Origin: Euborellia annulipes
Lineage: Eukaryota > Arthropoda > Insecta > Dermaptera > Anisolabididae
DNA: 64,000 bases
NCBI GenBank assembly: GCA_023213315.1
Contig: JAKCPI010021959.1
Span: 31,779-95,778, forward strand
Reading direction: 5' to 3'
Shown here one piece after another: positions 1-10,527 of the stretch. The notes beneath the pieces were generated by a model that worked only from the letters and a program-made list of their open reading frames with translations, ran no database searches and was not told the DNA's origin. The translations under genes were made by a program, and so were the position numbers. Positions within the stretch are counted from its first letter, which is position 1. Each line of letters starts with the position of its first letter.

Positions 1-5
1 CTATA

Positions 6-416
6 TATGGTAAAAATTCAAGAGGTGGATTATTCTAAAAATATTTTGCTCTTTGATGATTTTTGAATATCCTCTTTGTTTTTCGAAGATAAACGGAGAA
101 CAAAATTTTCGACAATAACAACATTTTATCTCTTCCCCTAGAGATGTTGAAAAATACGAAGGGTATTTCTTAAAGAGTTACTCCCAGCAAGCAAGTCTTC
201 CGCACTTCCACTAGAGTAGTGTAAACTAATGACTTTAGATGTCTTATGGAATAATTCAGGGAGTTTTAAGTCAGGGAATCGAGCATGCAATAATGATTTT
301 GTCCAAAATTTTATTCGCATTGTATCTTCGAAACAAAGCAGGTTTTAAAAAATCATCAAAGATCTAAATATTATTAGAATAGTCCAGGGAACAAAACTCT
401 TTGAATTTTTACCGTA
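6..416. repeat. Inverted-repeat element, about 90-bp arms
   Basis: The left arm (about 6-90) reappears reverse-complemented at about 321-416. Shared blocks include GGTAAAAATTC, CTTTGATGATTTTT and TTTCGAAGATA. Similarity seems to continue weakly inward (CAAAATTTT near 100 and near 285). The interior shows no credible coding frame. The outer left edge lies at the window boundary, so a TSD cannot be checked. Most likely a non-autonomous DNA transposon or foldback element. Confidence 0.6.
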
Positions 417-1023
417 TGTTAACAAACACCTTGTATACCCTAGTATACGAGAATTCATTTAATTAAAAGATATCAATATTATAATATCTTTGCATAAATT
501 CTCCTTAAGTGGTGTTACTGAAGTTTGTTTATTTCACAAATATTTGAATAAAAATGTAATTTCATCAGAGCCGTTTCTGCTATGCACCTCGTGCACGAAG
601 CGAACTGACTACTGAATTGAGCAGCCAGGAAGAAATAAATTAAACTTATATTTTGTAGACTAGGTTTCGAGCGTAATCTTCAGAACAAAACAAAGTTGTT
701 GAAAAGGCACTGGTACAGAATATTTTATGTTCCTATTTATGTTTCGACTTCTATTAAATTGCGTCCAAAAAGCGAGAATGAATAATAAAGGCTAAAGCAG
801 TTTTGTTTCTTTCTTTCACTTTTTTTCCTTTTGACGTAACTTTGATGTTATTTAATTTTGTAATTAAAGAATTAAAGGGCAAAAAAATAATAAATAAGGA
901 AGTATGTTTGTACAAAGGAACAAAGCTTTCTTTCGGCCCCGGATCGTTGGCGACTTAACTTTTCGTGCATCATTAGCTCCATCACGGAAGGTTTCAACTT
1001 GTTGAGTCTCTCTCAGGTCTTTC

Positions 1024-1155
1024 TTAATACAGCCTCCTCCATCTTCGGGGACTTTTCTCTTCATTGGTAGAAGGTGGTACTCTATCTCTTGCAACCGTCA
1101 CGATCTCCTCTTCTCCCACGTGTTGTTGTTGTTGTTGTCTTTTGATTCCGGAAGC
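1024..1155 (-). CDS. Weak candidate first coding exon, unknown product
   Basis: On the minus strand an ATG at 1155 opens a 43-codon frame starting MASGIKRQQQQQHVGEEE and rich in charged residues, ending at 1024. A second minus-strand frame (1094-864) overlaps it and carries KRKVPEDGGGCIKKDLRE-like charged sequence. A frameshift or splice could join them, but I see no convincing splice site. The stretch 930-1240 is visibly more GC-rich than its surroundings and matches no repeat elsewhere in the window, which is why it is listed. The product is not recognised. It may be a first exon, a 5' UTR or chance. Confidence 0.18.
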   Translation of the reverse strand, partial: ASGIKRQQQQQHVGEEEIVTVARDRVPPSTNEEKSPRRWRRLY

Positions 1156-1653
1156 CATTGAACCAACAGCAACGGCTCTTTTGCTACGCTTTGTGCGCCT
1201 CCTCCCCCTTAGCAATTTTTTCTCTCTCCATCTCACTCTTCTTTATTATTTATCTTGTTGATAAATCGCAGGCTCATAAATTACTATTTAAAAATTCATA
1301 AAACCTCCCACCCCCACTTTCATGATAATTTATTAGCGTTTCACTGGAATATATTGTTAAATCGCAATTCAATTGAAATATTATATAAATAGTGTTTTAA
1401 GAATAATTTCTAAAATCATTACATTCACTTATTTATTCATAGTAATGATGTAATATAGATTTGACAGTGAGGGGAATCACATTGTAGCCTAACGACCCAT
1501 ATGGAGGAAGGATAAATCGCCCGGGAGTCATTGTGTACTAAATAAAGACCTGAAGATGACAGGCACGCTGTCAAAAAGCTGTCTTTAAAGCGTAAATAAC
1601 AAGTGTGAATTTATCTTTTCAAATCTTGTATTAAACAAAAGTGGAATCAGTTT

Positions 1654-1890
1654 TACTTTCTCTTACCTCTATATATGTTAATATATATAAAGAGAAAGTA
1701 CGTATTGGATTCGTGTCAAAAATTCAATGTCAAAATTTTGATGGATATACTCGTTTTGAGGTTCCCTGAGTCCGAAAAAGAGGTTTTCGTGACTGTTTCT
1801 GTGAACAAAATATCTCAAGAACGAAAAGAGCTAGCTAGGAGCTTGGAATTTTATATTTAAGTTAGGAACCCTCCTTGCACGTGACACGAA
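1654..1890 (+). repeat. Family A element, truncated copy
   Basis: It begins at the TTACTTTCTCTTACC end with its TA-rich hairpin (to about 1698). It continues through the conserved block that includes GTCAAAAATTCAATGTC, then AAGAACGAAAAGAGCTAGC. It stops at about 1890, where Helitron-like sequence starts abruptly. The microsatellite, the middle and the far terminal palindrome are missing. Confidence 0.75.
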
Positions 1891-2144
1891 ACTGGAGCTA
1901 CGCAGGGGTTGAAATAAAGAAGAGAGCACGCATGCGAATAATCCTTTAAACAGTCATAAATAGACCTTTTTGTCCTGTGCCCAGTCGGTAGCCTCGCTTG
2001 AACTCAAGATCCTTCTTTAACATCTTAACACTAGCATTGCAACAAAAATATTCCCGCCTGAGGCGGGCAATTGCTCACCAGCAAGGGGGGGACGCAGCTC
2101 CCTGGCTAGGCAGAAAGCCTGCCGAAAGCGGGTTTTGCGACTAG
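1888..2144 (+). mobile_element. Helitron-like element, 3' portion
   Basis: About 255 bp matches the 3' part of the element at 54685-55227, including AACAGTCATAAATAGACC, GTGCCCAGTCGGTA and TTAACATCTTAACACT. It ends GGTTTTGCGACTAG followed by T, the CTRR|T terminus of Helitrons, with a degenerate GC-rich hairpin (AGCCTGCC-GAA-AGCGGGTT) just upstream. The 5' half is absent. Confidence 0.7.
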
Positions 2145-3380
2145 TATACAATAAAATACAAAGTTTCTGCTACTAATTCCGCAACCGTCATAAGGTAGAT
2201 GCACTTACTTGGAGCTAAGAAAAGTGAATTATTTAGTAAAACAGGATTTTTTCCAAAAAATGTTTTTTATTTCTAATTATGAAAGAATTTTAATTGTTCC
2301 TGAACTTCATAGACGAAAGATAAATTTCTCTAGAAAATATTAAGTCTTGGTCCAGGTCGGAAATTGTTAATATTTTGATTAAGTCATTTGGGTTGCCTAT
2401 ACTCTAGGTTCACCTGGCAGCGAGAGACTAAGACTGCCTATTCTCGAAAGAATAAAGGCCAATTAATTTATTCTAAATTCACTTTATCATAATACCATTA
2501 TTGTACTAGATATACCCCCGATGTTATCTGCTGATATCACAAAAACCAATTCATTTTGATATTTTTAGATTTCCATATATTTTTTATTATTATTACCAAT
2601 TCACCGTATTCAATTTAAATCTGCGTATAGATAGATAGAGGATTGCGAATAATAGGCTAATATTTAACTACGCAGACTTTATTGATAGCTCCTTTCTATG
2701 TATTCTCTTCTAATTCAAGTCTCAACTTGATAAATATGTCTTCCGGGTTTGTGACAAAAGCATTTAACAGAGGATAAACGGTTCTAAGCTCATGGCGAAA
2801 ACCTTTCAACCACCGGACCATCCTTCTATTATAATTATTGACCTCTCAACTCGATAGACAGACTGATGGACAGATGGCTAGCAGGAATGAAGAAAGAAAG
2901 AAAGAAAACGAACGGGAATTCCATTCCATTTGCAATGCGAAAATCTTCTACATTGTTATTGATCAAAAAATTGAGTTGTTACTAATTGAATGAATTCCAC
3001 CTCTCTGACTAAGAATATTTTTAATTAAGACTCTTAAACGGTACGGAAATTGCTATCTCTCACAATCTCTTCATTTCATTCTCTTTTCTCTCTCTCTTTG
3101 ATCAATCATATCATATTAAACTTTGAACCGATAGAGGATCTCTTTGAAATAGTTGAATTAATTAAGCTGCGTCATTTTGCAAAAAAAAAAACTGGAAAAT
3201 ATTTCGAAGTCTTTGCAACTTTGAAATTTTAGCAGTAATATTTAATGAATTTGTTTTTTTTTTCTGAGCTATCTCCATCTATGCTCATCATTATATCTTA
3301 AAAGTATATTTTCTCGACCACTACTTGATAAATTTTTCAACAAAAAAAAAAATAGCAAGGTGCGTTTGGTGAAATAAAAT
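2145..3380. other. No gene or recognised repeat seen
   Basis: AT-rich sequence with short homopolymers and a GAAA-rich patch near 2890. No coding frame with codon-like composition and no match to the window's repeat families. Confidence 0.5.
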
Positions 3381-3382
3381 CA

Positions 3383-3520
3383 GTAACATCATTTCAGTTT
3401 TTGCTTGGAGGGTCAAAACAAAAAAATTGTCGAATAAGTATTAAATTTTTTTTTATGATTGGAGAAAGGGAGTTCAGAAAAAAAATTTTATTTGGGAACC
3501 TGCCCTTTCTCCAATCAACT
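3383..3520 (+). repeat. Diverged fragment related to MITE family E
   Basis: ATCATTTCAGTTTTTGCTTG followed by GAGGGTCAAA resembles the left end of the hAT MITE at 6169 (TCATTTCAACTTTTTCTTGG). Similarity fades within about 100 bp and no terminal repeats or TSD can be assigned. Confidence 0.4.
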
Positions 3521-3664
3521 TATTCACAGCCACCATACTTCTATTAATTTTTTCTTATATTTATTATAATTAGTAAATAAGAAAATTTTACTTAATATAT
3601 TTTTTAAAAGGTTGCTAAAACAAGGTCCGAGGCCAAGGGGTGGGGGATATGGGGCTAATGGATG

Positions 3665-3881
3665 CAGGGGCGCCGGAACGAATTTGAATCAGGGGGGGGG
3701 GGGGCAAAAAAAGATTTTTTAGAAAATTAAAATATTTTAATATGTTGAAATAGTAAAAAGAGAAAAATGTATTATTAAAAAAATGAAATAAAAGAAGACA
3801 TATTGCCCCCTTCTGCCCCCTCTTATTGGATGCCAGAGGGGGCAATGCACCTTTGCCCCCTCCCCAGTTCCGGCGCCTATG
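3665..3881. mobile_element. hAT-type MITE with 8-bp TSD
   Basis: A 217-bp element with terminal inverted repeats CAGGGGCGCCGGAAC and GTTCCGGCGCCTATG. It is flanked on both sides by AATGGATG (3657-3664 and 3882-3889). An 8-bp duplication plus a CA-start terminus is diagnostic of the hAT superfamily. The interior is AT-rich, with CCCCCT tracts near each end and no transposase. The minus-strand frame across it is an artefact of the G/C runs. Confidence 0.88.
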
Positions 3882-4234
3882 AATGGATGCCCCCCCCACC
3901 CCTAAATCCCAAAAATTAAAGATAAATGTATAGAGAGAAACATGAAGTTAAATTTTAAAATTTATTCATTTAGGAGGGGGGATAACTTTCATATCACCGT
4001 ATCCACCTCACCAACCCCAAAAAAATAAGAATTTCCGACTATGCCCCTATGAAATTTAATTTAAAAGAATTCTGGAATAACTTCCCCAAAACTTTCTCGT
4101 TCTCTCTAAAAAACATTTTTGGAATTTTGTATGTGGCTGAAATGAAAAAATTATTTGTTTATATTTAGGACTACATTTTTTATTGACCCTTGTTGGATCC
4201 TTATTTTCTTTTTTTCCAAAATTAGCCTGAAAGA

Positions 4235-4442
4235 TTATTTTTATACAAAATTTCATAGATCTGGCTGCTAGCTTTTTTAAGTAATCGTATTCACACACAC
4301 ACACACACACACTGAGAGGCATAATTCCAAAAATAGGTTTGTTGGACTCAGGGAATTCAAGAATCATCAAAATATCGAGATCGATTTTTTTACGATTTCA
4401 ATACTTTCTCTTTATATACTTCATAATATACTAAAAAGTAAT
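4235..4442 (-). repeat. Family A element, degraded fragment
   Basis: Read on the minus strand this is the hairpin end of family A: the AATACTTTCTCTTTATATA stem, a conserved block around ATCATCAAAATATCGAGATC, then the microsatellite, here (CA)n at 4292-4311. It is diverged and lacks the rest. Confidence 0.55.
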
Positions 4443-4493
4443 AAACTAAATGAATTTTTCAAAAATTTGATTTTCTTTGGTTTGTTTTTAGTA

Positions 4494-4865
4494 AGATTTC
4501 TTATAATTGTTGAATAGGAGAAAAGACCAGCATTTGTTTATCCACCATACACACTATTTATTTTCAAATATTTCGAGTTGCAGAACGCCACCCATCATCC
4601 GTGCAGAAAATAACTTTGGTGGTGGATGTCGTCCATATTTTACAATGTTATTTTACATGTTTGCACTTTGTATAATCAGTGGCAAAAAATATGGACGACA
4701 TCCACCACCAAAATTATTTTCTGCTCTGATCATGGATGGCGTTCTGCAACCCCAAATATTTTCAAATGTGTGTATGGTGGATAAGCAAGTGCTGGTCTTT
4801 TCTCCTGTTCCACAATTTCATCATCCAGCCTAAACATTTCCAAAGATTTCTTATAATTATTGAAT
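4494..4865. mobile_element. Foldback element with 22-bp flanking direct repeat
   Basis: Arms of about 125-130 bp (about 4516-4644 and 4684-4808) are reverse complements separated by a loop of about 40 bp. Matching landmarks include GGAGAAAAGACCAGCA, TTATCCACCATACACA and GGTGGTGGATGTCGTCCATA. Immediately outside is a direct repeat, AGATTTCTTATAATT(G/A)TTGAAT, at 4494-4515 and 4844-4865, which looks like a long TSD. There is no coding potential. RNA from either strand would form one long hairpin. Confidence 0.75.
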
Positions 4866-4869
4866 CACA

Positions 4870-5880
4870 CGTTATGGCGAGTAGAATGCATAATAAAAAA
4901 AAAATACCCAACGAAAGTCGATTTCATTTTAATGCAAATATTTAAAATAAGAAATAGACGCGAAAAGTCAAGTCGTTCCATTTGGACTTATTAATTAAAT
5001 ATTTTGATATGTTCAAAAGGTATGCGAAGATCAGGTGTATAAATTCAACCCGTTCTTTTATTTTAACCATCTTTAGCGTTGGTCCTGGAGAAGAACGCTA
5101 ACTCGTTATTATGTTATTGGAAACCGGCGACCTCATAGCTCTCTATCTCGGCCAAGGCCGCCGGCATTTCCTTTATATTACAAAATTTGATATTATTTAA
5201 CATAATTATGCAGTTTGTTTGTGTCTGGAGCCTTCTCTTCCTTATTTTAGTAATATAACACGCCCCTTTATTTTACCCTTTGTTATCATACATATGTGAA
5301 TATAATGAAGTGATCTAAATAATCTGACACTCTTGATTCTTATTTCCTTCAATCACCCGTCTACTAATAATAAATCTAAAGATTTTTTTATCTAAAATCT
5401 AAAGATGCTGCCAAGGTTTATGAATGATTTTATTTTCGAAGGTCCAATCAAAGTAAAAAAAGGAGTTTTTTTTTATAAGATCAAAACCGACCAGATTTTT
5501 TGTTTGATTTAATTATCTTAAATTATTAAATTAAAATGTTAGTTTTTCTTTTAAAAAAAATTCTACGATCAAAAAAATAGTTTTTTCAACGCTTCACACC
5601 AGTTTGGATGGATATAAGATTTATCACATGATGGGACTTCACACAGTTTAGAGCTTGATGAGAGAGAATAAAAGTCTAGTAAAAAGAAATTATAGTCGTA
5701 TTTTTAACTGAAATAACTTTGCTATATATTCAGAGATCACTACTATGTATAATATTTTGAGCAGTATGTCACTCTGTTCACTTTTACTTACAAATGGATA
5801 GAAGTATCTTTTACAAAATAAAATAATAAAAAAATAAACTTCAAATGTAGAAATTTTAAATATTATGAAAAATAAAATAT
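4870..5880. other. No gene or recognised repeat seen
   Basis: AT-rich sequence. A slightly GC-richer patch at 5125-5165 (GAAACCGGCGACC, GGCCAAGGCCGCCGGC) has no readable frame. Confidence 0.5.
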
Positions 5881-5889
5881 ACCTGGGGA

Positions 5890-6154
5890 CAAGGGCGGAT
5901 ACAAGGGGAGGAAAGGTAAAGGGGGTAATTACTCCCCTGAGATTTGAAAAAAATACTTTTTTTTCGAAAAAAATTTATTTTGAATGTAAAATTTTAAAGA
6001 TTAATACTTAAAAATTTGATTTGCATTTATATTCTGGCAAACAAGTACAGAATGCGCCTTTAAATTACCGAAATTAAGAAAAAAATTGTGTGCTGTGCGA
6101 CCAGTCACACCAGATTACCCCCCCCCCCGAGAAACACCTCTGGATCCGCTCTTG
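5890..6154 (+). mobile_element. hAT MITE family D, intact copy
   Basis: A 265-bp element with inverted ends CAAGGGCGGATAC and GGATCCGCTCTTG, flanked by the exact 8-bp duplication CCTGGGGA (5882-5889 and 6155-6162). The right third contains GTGTGCTGTGCGACCAGTCA, which is one arm of the terminal palindrome of family A. No transposase. Copies at 14799 and 58920 share this plan. Confidence 0.92.
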
Positions 6155-6168
6155 CCTGGGGATTAGTG

Positions 6169-6404
6169 CAATGGCGTCATTTCAACTTTTTCTTGGAGGG
6201 CACATTTTTTTGGGGAGGGGGAAATATTTTTTTTTCTTAAAATTTCCTTACAAATAGGTACTCAAATTTGGCCAAAAAATAATTAATTATATTAATTGTT
6301 TAATTTTGTAGTTTCTATCCTCGTAAATGTATTTTATAGTATTTTATTTAGAATAAAATAAAATTTTATAAAAAATCAGAGCACTTGAGGGTTTTGCGCC
6401 ATGG
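6169..6404 (+). mobile_element. hAT MITE family E, intact copy
   Basis: A 236-bp element with ends CAATGGCG and CGCCATGG and an exact 8-bp TSD, GATTAGTG (6161-6168 and 6405-6412). Its left TSD overlaps the right TSD of the family D element by two bases, so the two inserted side by side. G-rich near the left end and AT-rich inside. A reverse-oriented relative lies at 32193-32444. Confidence 0.88.
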
Positions 6405-6412
6405 GATTAGTG

Positions 6413-7080
6413 ATAGACAGGGCGCGATCCTTTTGGATTTAAATTTGAAGATCCGGTCCAGGATTTTAAGATCTGGATCGAAACTTATTTTTGGGGAGGA
6501 TCATGGATCTGTATTGTATGGCGATTAAAATTGAAAGGGTAGATTTAATGTTTTGGATCGAAATCATTTTTGCTAGCTGGATCTAGGATGGGATCGGTAA
6601 TCCTTTTCGGATGATTAACAATCTTGGATTTTTGCGATCCTTTTCAAAGGATTATAATTTTAATAAATATATCTTTTTGATTGAAACTCATCTAGATAAA
6701 TAAAAAACTTTGTTTTTATTTTTTTCCCTTCCTGCATACTTGCAAAGAAATCAGAATGGTTGGGGAGTTTCGGTCTTTAATTCTCTCGGCATCACTCATT
6801 AAGCTTCAATCAATATTCTTTTGATTGTTTAAGAACAATGCCTACAGTATTTTTATATATCTTTCATCAAAAAGCATAAAATTGGCCGAAGAACTAGATC
6901 TTAGTTCGTCAAGTTTATTAGAAACTGGATCGGATTTTTGGATCGCGGATCTGAATTTAAAGATCTTTTTTTTAATTGGATCGCCCAAGCTGCTAGTCTT
7001 TTTTAAAGGATTTTCCTCCCTGCTCGGGATCTATGGTGAGTGGTCAGGGAAATTTGTATTAATTATTATACTCATAATAA
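6413..7080. repeat. GATCC-rich degenerate repeat
   Basis: GCGATCC, GGATCG and AAGATC motifs recur at intervals (6424, 6473, 6590, 6640, 6940, 6960). The 6420 region (GCGCGATCCTTTTGGATTT) and the 6930 region (GGATTTTTGGATCGCGGATC) look like opposed arms of one decayed element. The open frame at 6825-7130 falls inside it and shows no family signature. Confidence 0.35.
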
Positions 7081-8365
7081 GCGAAATGGATTCTAGGAAA
7101 AAATCCCGATTTTTCTTGAATAAAAAATAATGGTACATGATATTGTTTATTATGTCATTTCAGACTAGCCGTAGTTAAAAATTGACGATAAACTATTAAT
7201 TGGAACATTGTTATTCCTGTTACCTAAGAAGATCCTCTTTAAGATTTTATCTTGACTTATGTCTTCAGAGTACAAAACATTTCTGATACTATAAAAAAAA
7301 TAAACATCTCTGCTTGCTCTAAATATTTCATTAGGATGCATTTTCCAATCTACCACCTGTTTTTTATGTGATCGACGTAACAGAGGATGTGGAATTTGTA
7401 CCTTTTAACCCTATTTTTTGTACTTTTTTGACCGTGCAGCAAACAACACCTTTTTGAGGCTGGTGAGAACCGACCTATTGATTCAAAGGGCGGAGGGTCA
7501 CTCAGCGGGGGCTCAAAGGAAACCCTCTAGTCCATAATTTCTTCAAATGAGGAAAGGAAGGGGCGGGATACAAAAAAAAAGGACCCCTCCGGTGACTTTG
7601 AATCTCCCTTTTTATCAAACGTTTAGATCATTATATAAAAAAAGCATAGAGTCATTTATCTTAGCTCCTTTCCTTTTTAATCATTTCATATTTCTTTGGT
7701 TATTTATCTTGCTGAGATAAGAGTGCCAAAAAGGGGAAGGTAAAATGAAATGAGAATACGTAATTTTATTAGCTAAATAATAACACGACACGGATTGCAA
7801 TTTATTTATTTATTTGAATAAATATTCAAAGTGAGTTTTCTTTAAAATATTCAATTTTAGCTTTAATATTAATAAACCGACCGTCTCCTCTCCATCATAA
7901 GTGAACACGTGCAGAACAAATTTGATTGTATAAATCTAATTCCATTTTTATAAACGTTCGGACATCAAGAGTCGCGGGAGCGACTCGTCGCCGAGCATGT
8001 GAAAAGCAAAAGAAAGCAAAGAAACTCTTAATACTACCATTTAGTTGATATTCCAATAGATGCCAATGGCCCATTGCATTTAGATGGACGAGTCGTCCCT
8101 AGACTATATTATCAAGAATGATTTTAAATCCTTAATAAAAGATAGGGACGTGAAAAAATTTTTTGAGAAACTTTTCTCTTTCTGGGCGAATATCTCAAAA
8201 AGGTTTTAAGATATCGGAGCCAAATTTTTTTATATTAAACTAGAATAAATAAGGATTATTTTGAGCACAAATTCAAAAAAAAATTCCAGTCCCAAAAAGA
8301 ATGGCAGAGGCTCAAAGTTGAGATTTTGCCGATTTCGGAAGGTCAAAAGTTAGTCTCTTATTTTT

Positions 8366-8398
<33 letters not shown>

Positions 8399-8743
8399 CA
8401 TTCTTTTCTTCAATTTTCAAATTTTTAGACAAAGCTACAGGTTTCCCTGCTGGACCGATTTGGATGAAATTTAAAATACAAATAGATACTATCAAAAACC
8501 CGATACCTTTGATATAAAATTTCATTTTGGATCAAAAGTGACTTTTTGAGAGGTATTCAAAATTTCAAATTTGTCCTATCTTTAACATGGCGAAAAGACA
8601 ATTTTGACTATTTTGCTCCCTGATGACGTCATCTAGGAACATATCTATTAATATTAGTAATTTTCATCCCTAATGGAATAACAATTTTTAGGATAAATCC
8701 ATTCAGATAGAAATACAATAGATTAACGTGATAAGAAGAAGTG
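7081..8743. other. No gene seen; 31-nt poly(T) at 8368-8398
   Basis: AT-rich sequence. 7370-7620 is somewhat more GC-rich but has no coherent frame. Near the right edge (8690-8700), AGGATAAATCCATTCAGATAG faintly resembles the satellite that follows. Confidence 0.45.
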
Positions 8744-9731
8744 CTACCAACATAACAAAAATAAAAATCCTAAAATTTTATAAAATTTGGTGAAATCCTA
8801 TGTTTATCGTTTTGAATGGATACCAAACGATGTATTTACATCCTACCAACATAACAAAAATAAAAATCCTAAAATTTTATAAAATTTGGTGAAATCCTAT
8901 GTTTATCGTTTTGAATGGATACCAAACGATGTATTTACATCCTACCAACATAACAAAAATAAAAATCCTAAAATTTTATAAAATTTGGTGAAATCCTATG
9001 TTTATCGTTTCGAATGGATACCAAACGATGTATTTACATTCTACCAACATAACAAAAATAAAAAACCTAAAATTTTATAAAATTTGGTGAAATCCTATGT
9101 TTATCGTTTCGAATGGATGCCAAACGATGTATTTACATTCTACCAACATAACAAAAATAAAAATCCTAAAATTTTATAAAATTTGGTGAAATCCTATGTT
9201 TATCGTTTCGAATGGATACCAAACGAAGTATTTACATTCTACCAACATAACAAAAATAAAAAACCTAAAATTTTATAAAATTTGGTGAAATCCTATGTTT
9301 ATCGTTTCGAATGGATACCAAACGATGTATTTACATTCTACCAACATAACAAAAATAAAAATCCTAAAATTTTATAAAATTTGGTGAAATCCTATGTTTA
9401 TCGTTTTGAATGGATACCAAAAGATGTATTTACATCCTACCAACATAATAAAAATAAAAATCCTAAAATTTTATAAAATTTGGTGAAATCCTATGTTTAT
9501 CGTTTTGAATGGATACCAAACGATGTATTTACATCCTACCAACATAACAAAAATAAAAATCCTAAAATTTTATAAAATTTAGGGAAATCCTATGTTTATC
9601 GTTTCGAATGGATACCAAACGATGTATTTACATCTTACCAACATAATAAAAATAAAAATCCTAAAATTTTATAAAATTTGGTGAAATCCTGTTTATCATT
9701 TTGAATTAATACCAAACGATGTATTTATTTT
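8744..9731 (+). repeat. Satellite: ten tandem 99-bp units
   Basis: Units start at 8744, 8843, 8942, 9041, 9140, 9239, 9338, 9437, 9536 and 9635, each exactly 99 bp apart. Each begins CTACCAACATAA and contains AATTTTATAAAATTTGG and a hairpin ATCGTTT-12 nt-AAACGAT. Units differ by a few substitutions; only the last is visibly decayed. No frame stays open through the array. Confidence 0.97.
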
Positions 9732-9841
9732 TTACTGTTTGGAATGCATATTAAAAGATCTATTCATGGGATAACTTAATATTTAATAAGCAAAAATTAT
9801 TAAATAAAATTTAAATGTAATATTTCACAAAAAGAAGTGAA

Positions 9842-10120
9842 ATCTCAGCAAAAACATCGGAGATGCAAAAGGGGCGCCTCGCATTATTTTTGCCCAGCGT
9901 CGAGGTGAAATCAAAAAAATGCGCCTCGCTTTTCTGATTTATATAAAAGCGAGGATATATGAAACAAATAAAATTCTGTAGGGGTTTTATTTAAGTGAAA
10001 ATATTTCCTCGCTTTTATATAAATCAGAAAAGCGAGGCGCATTTTTTTGATTTCACCTCGACCTGGGCAAAAATAATGCGAGGCGCCCCTTTTTGCATCT
10101 CCGATGTTTTTGGCTGAGAT
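9842..10120. mobile_element. Large palindrome with GC-rich arms
   Basis: Arms of about 110-115 bp (9842-9957 and about 10010-10120) are near-perfect reverse complements with a loop of about 55 bp. Landmarks are ATCTCAGCAAAAACATCGG, GGGGCGCCTCGCATTATTTT and TTTTATATAAATCAGAAAAG. The high arm identity implies a young element or ongoing arm conversion. The minus-strand frame through it is not a gene. Confidence 0.85.
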
Positions 10121-10127
10121 CTTCATT

Positions 10128-10420
10128 CAATCAAAAATCTGATGCAGCTAACTGCACAGCACACAACTTTTTTTCTACAATAATTGAAAGTTTAATGTTC
10201 TGTCACACCGGATTTTTTGTGCAGAGATATATTTACTTTCTGGTAGTGCATCAGAACCCAAGAGGTAAAATTTATATTCAATCTTAGGTGTTGCGTGTCA
10301 TAGGGGTACCTAACTTAAATATGAAATTTCAACCTCGTTACTCTTTGCGCTCTTGAGACATTTTGTTCAGGGGCACAGAGACAGGGACTCTCAAAACTTC
10401 ATAAAAATTCCATAAACATT
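10128..10420 (-). repeat. Family A element, partial copy
   Basis: On the minus strand this has the terminal palindrome in degenerate form (ATCTGATGCAGC..., GTCACACCGGATTTTTTGTG). After that come the ATATATTTACTTTC stretch and the AACTTAAATATGAAATTTCA block. It lacks the middle of the element and stops before the TTACTTTCTCTTACC end. Confidence 0.7.
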
Positions 10421-10527
10421 TTGACAACCGATTGCATTACTTCTCTCTATTGATATCAAAATTTATAGAATAAACAATTTCTTTTTAGTTTACTTAATAC
10501 AAATGTAAAAAATAAACTCTTTTCATC

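Noticed and set aside
3615..3899. 94-codon minus-strand open frame
   Set aside because: It spans the hAT MITE at 3665-3881 and its G/C runs; the peptide is low-complexity Gly/Pro/Phe.
8744..9731. CRISPR array
   Set aside because: The units are head-to-tail 99-bp copies without variable spacers, in a eukaryotic context: a satellite.
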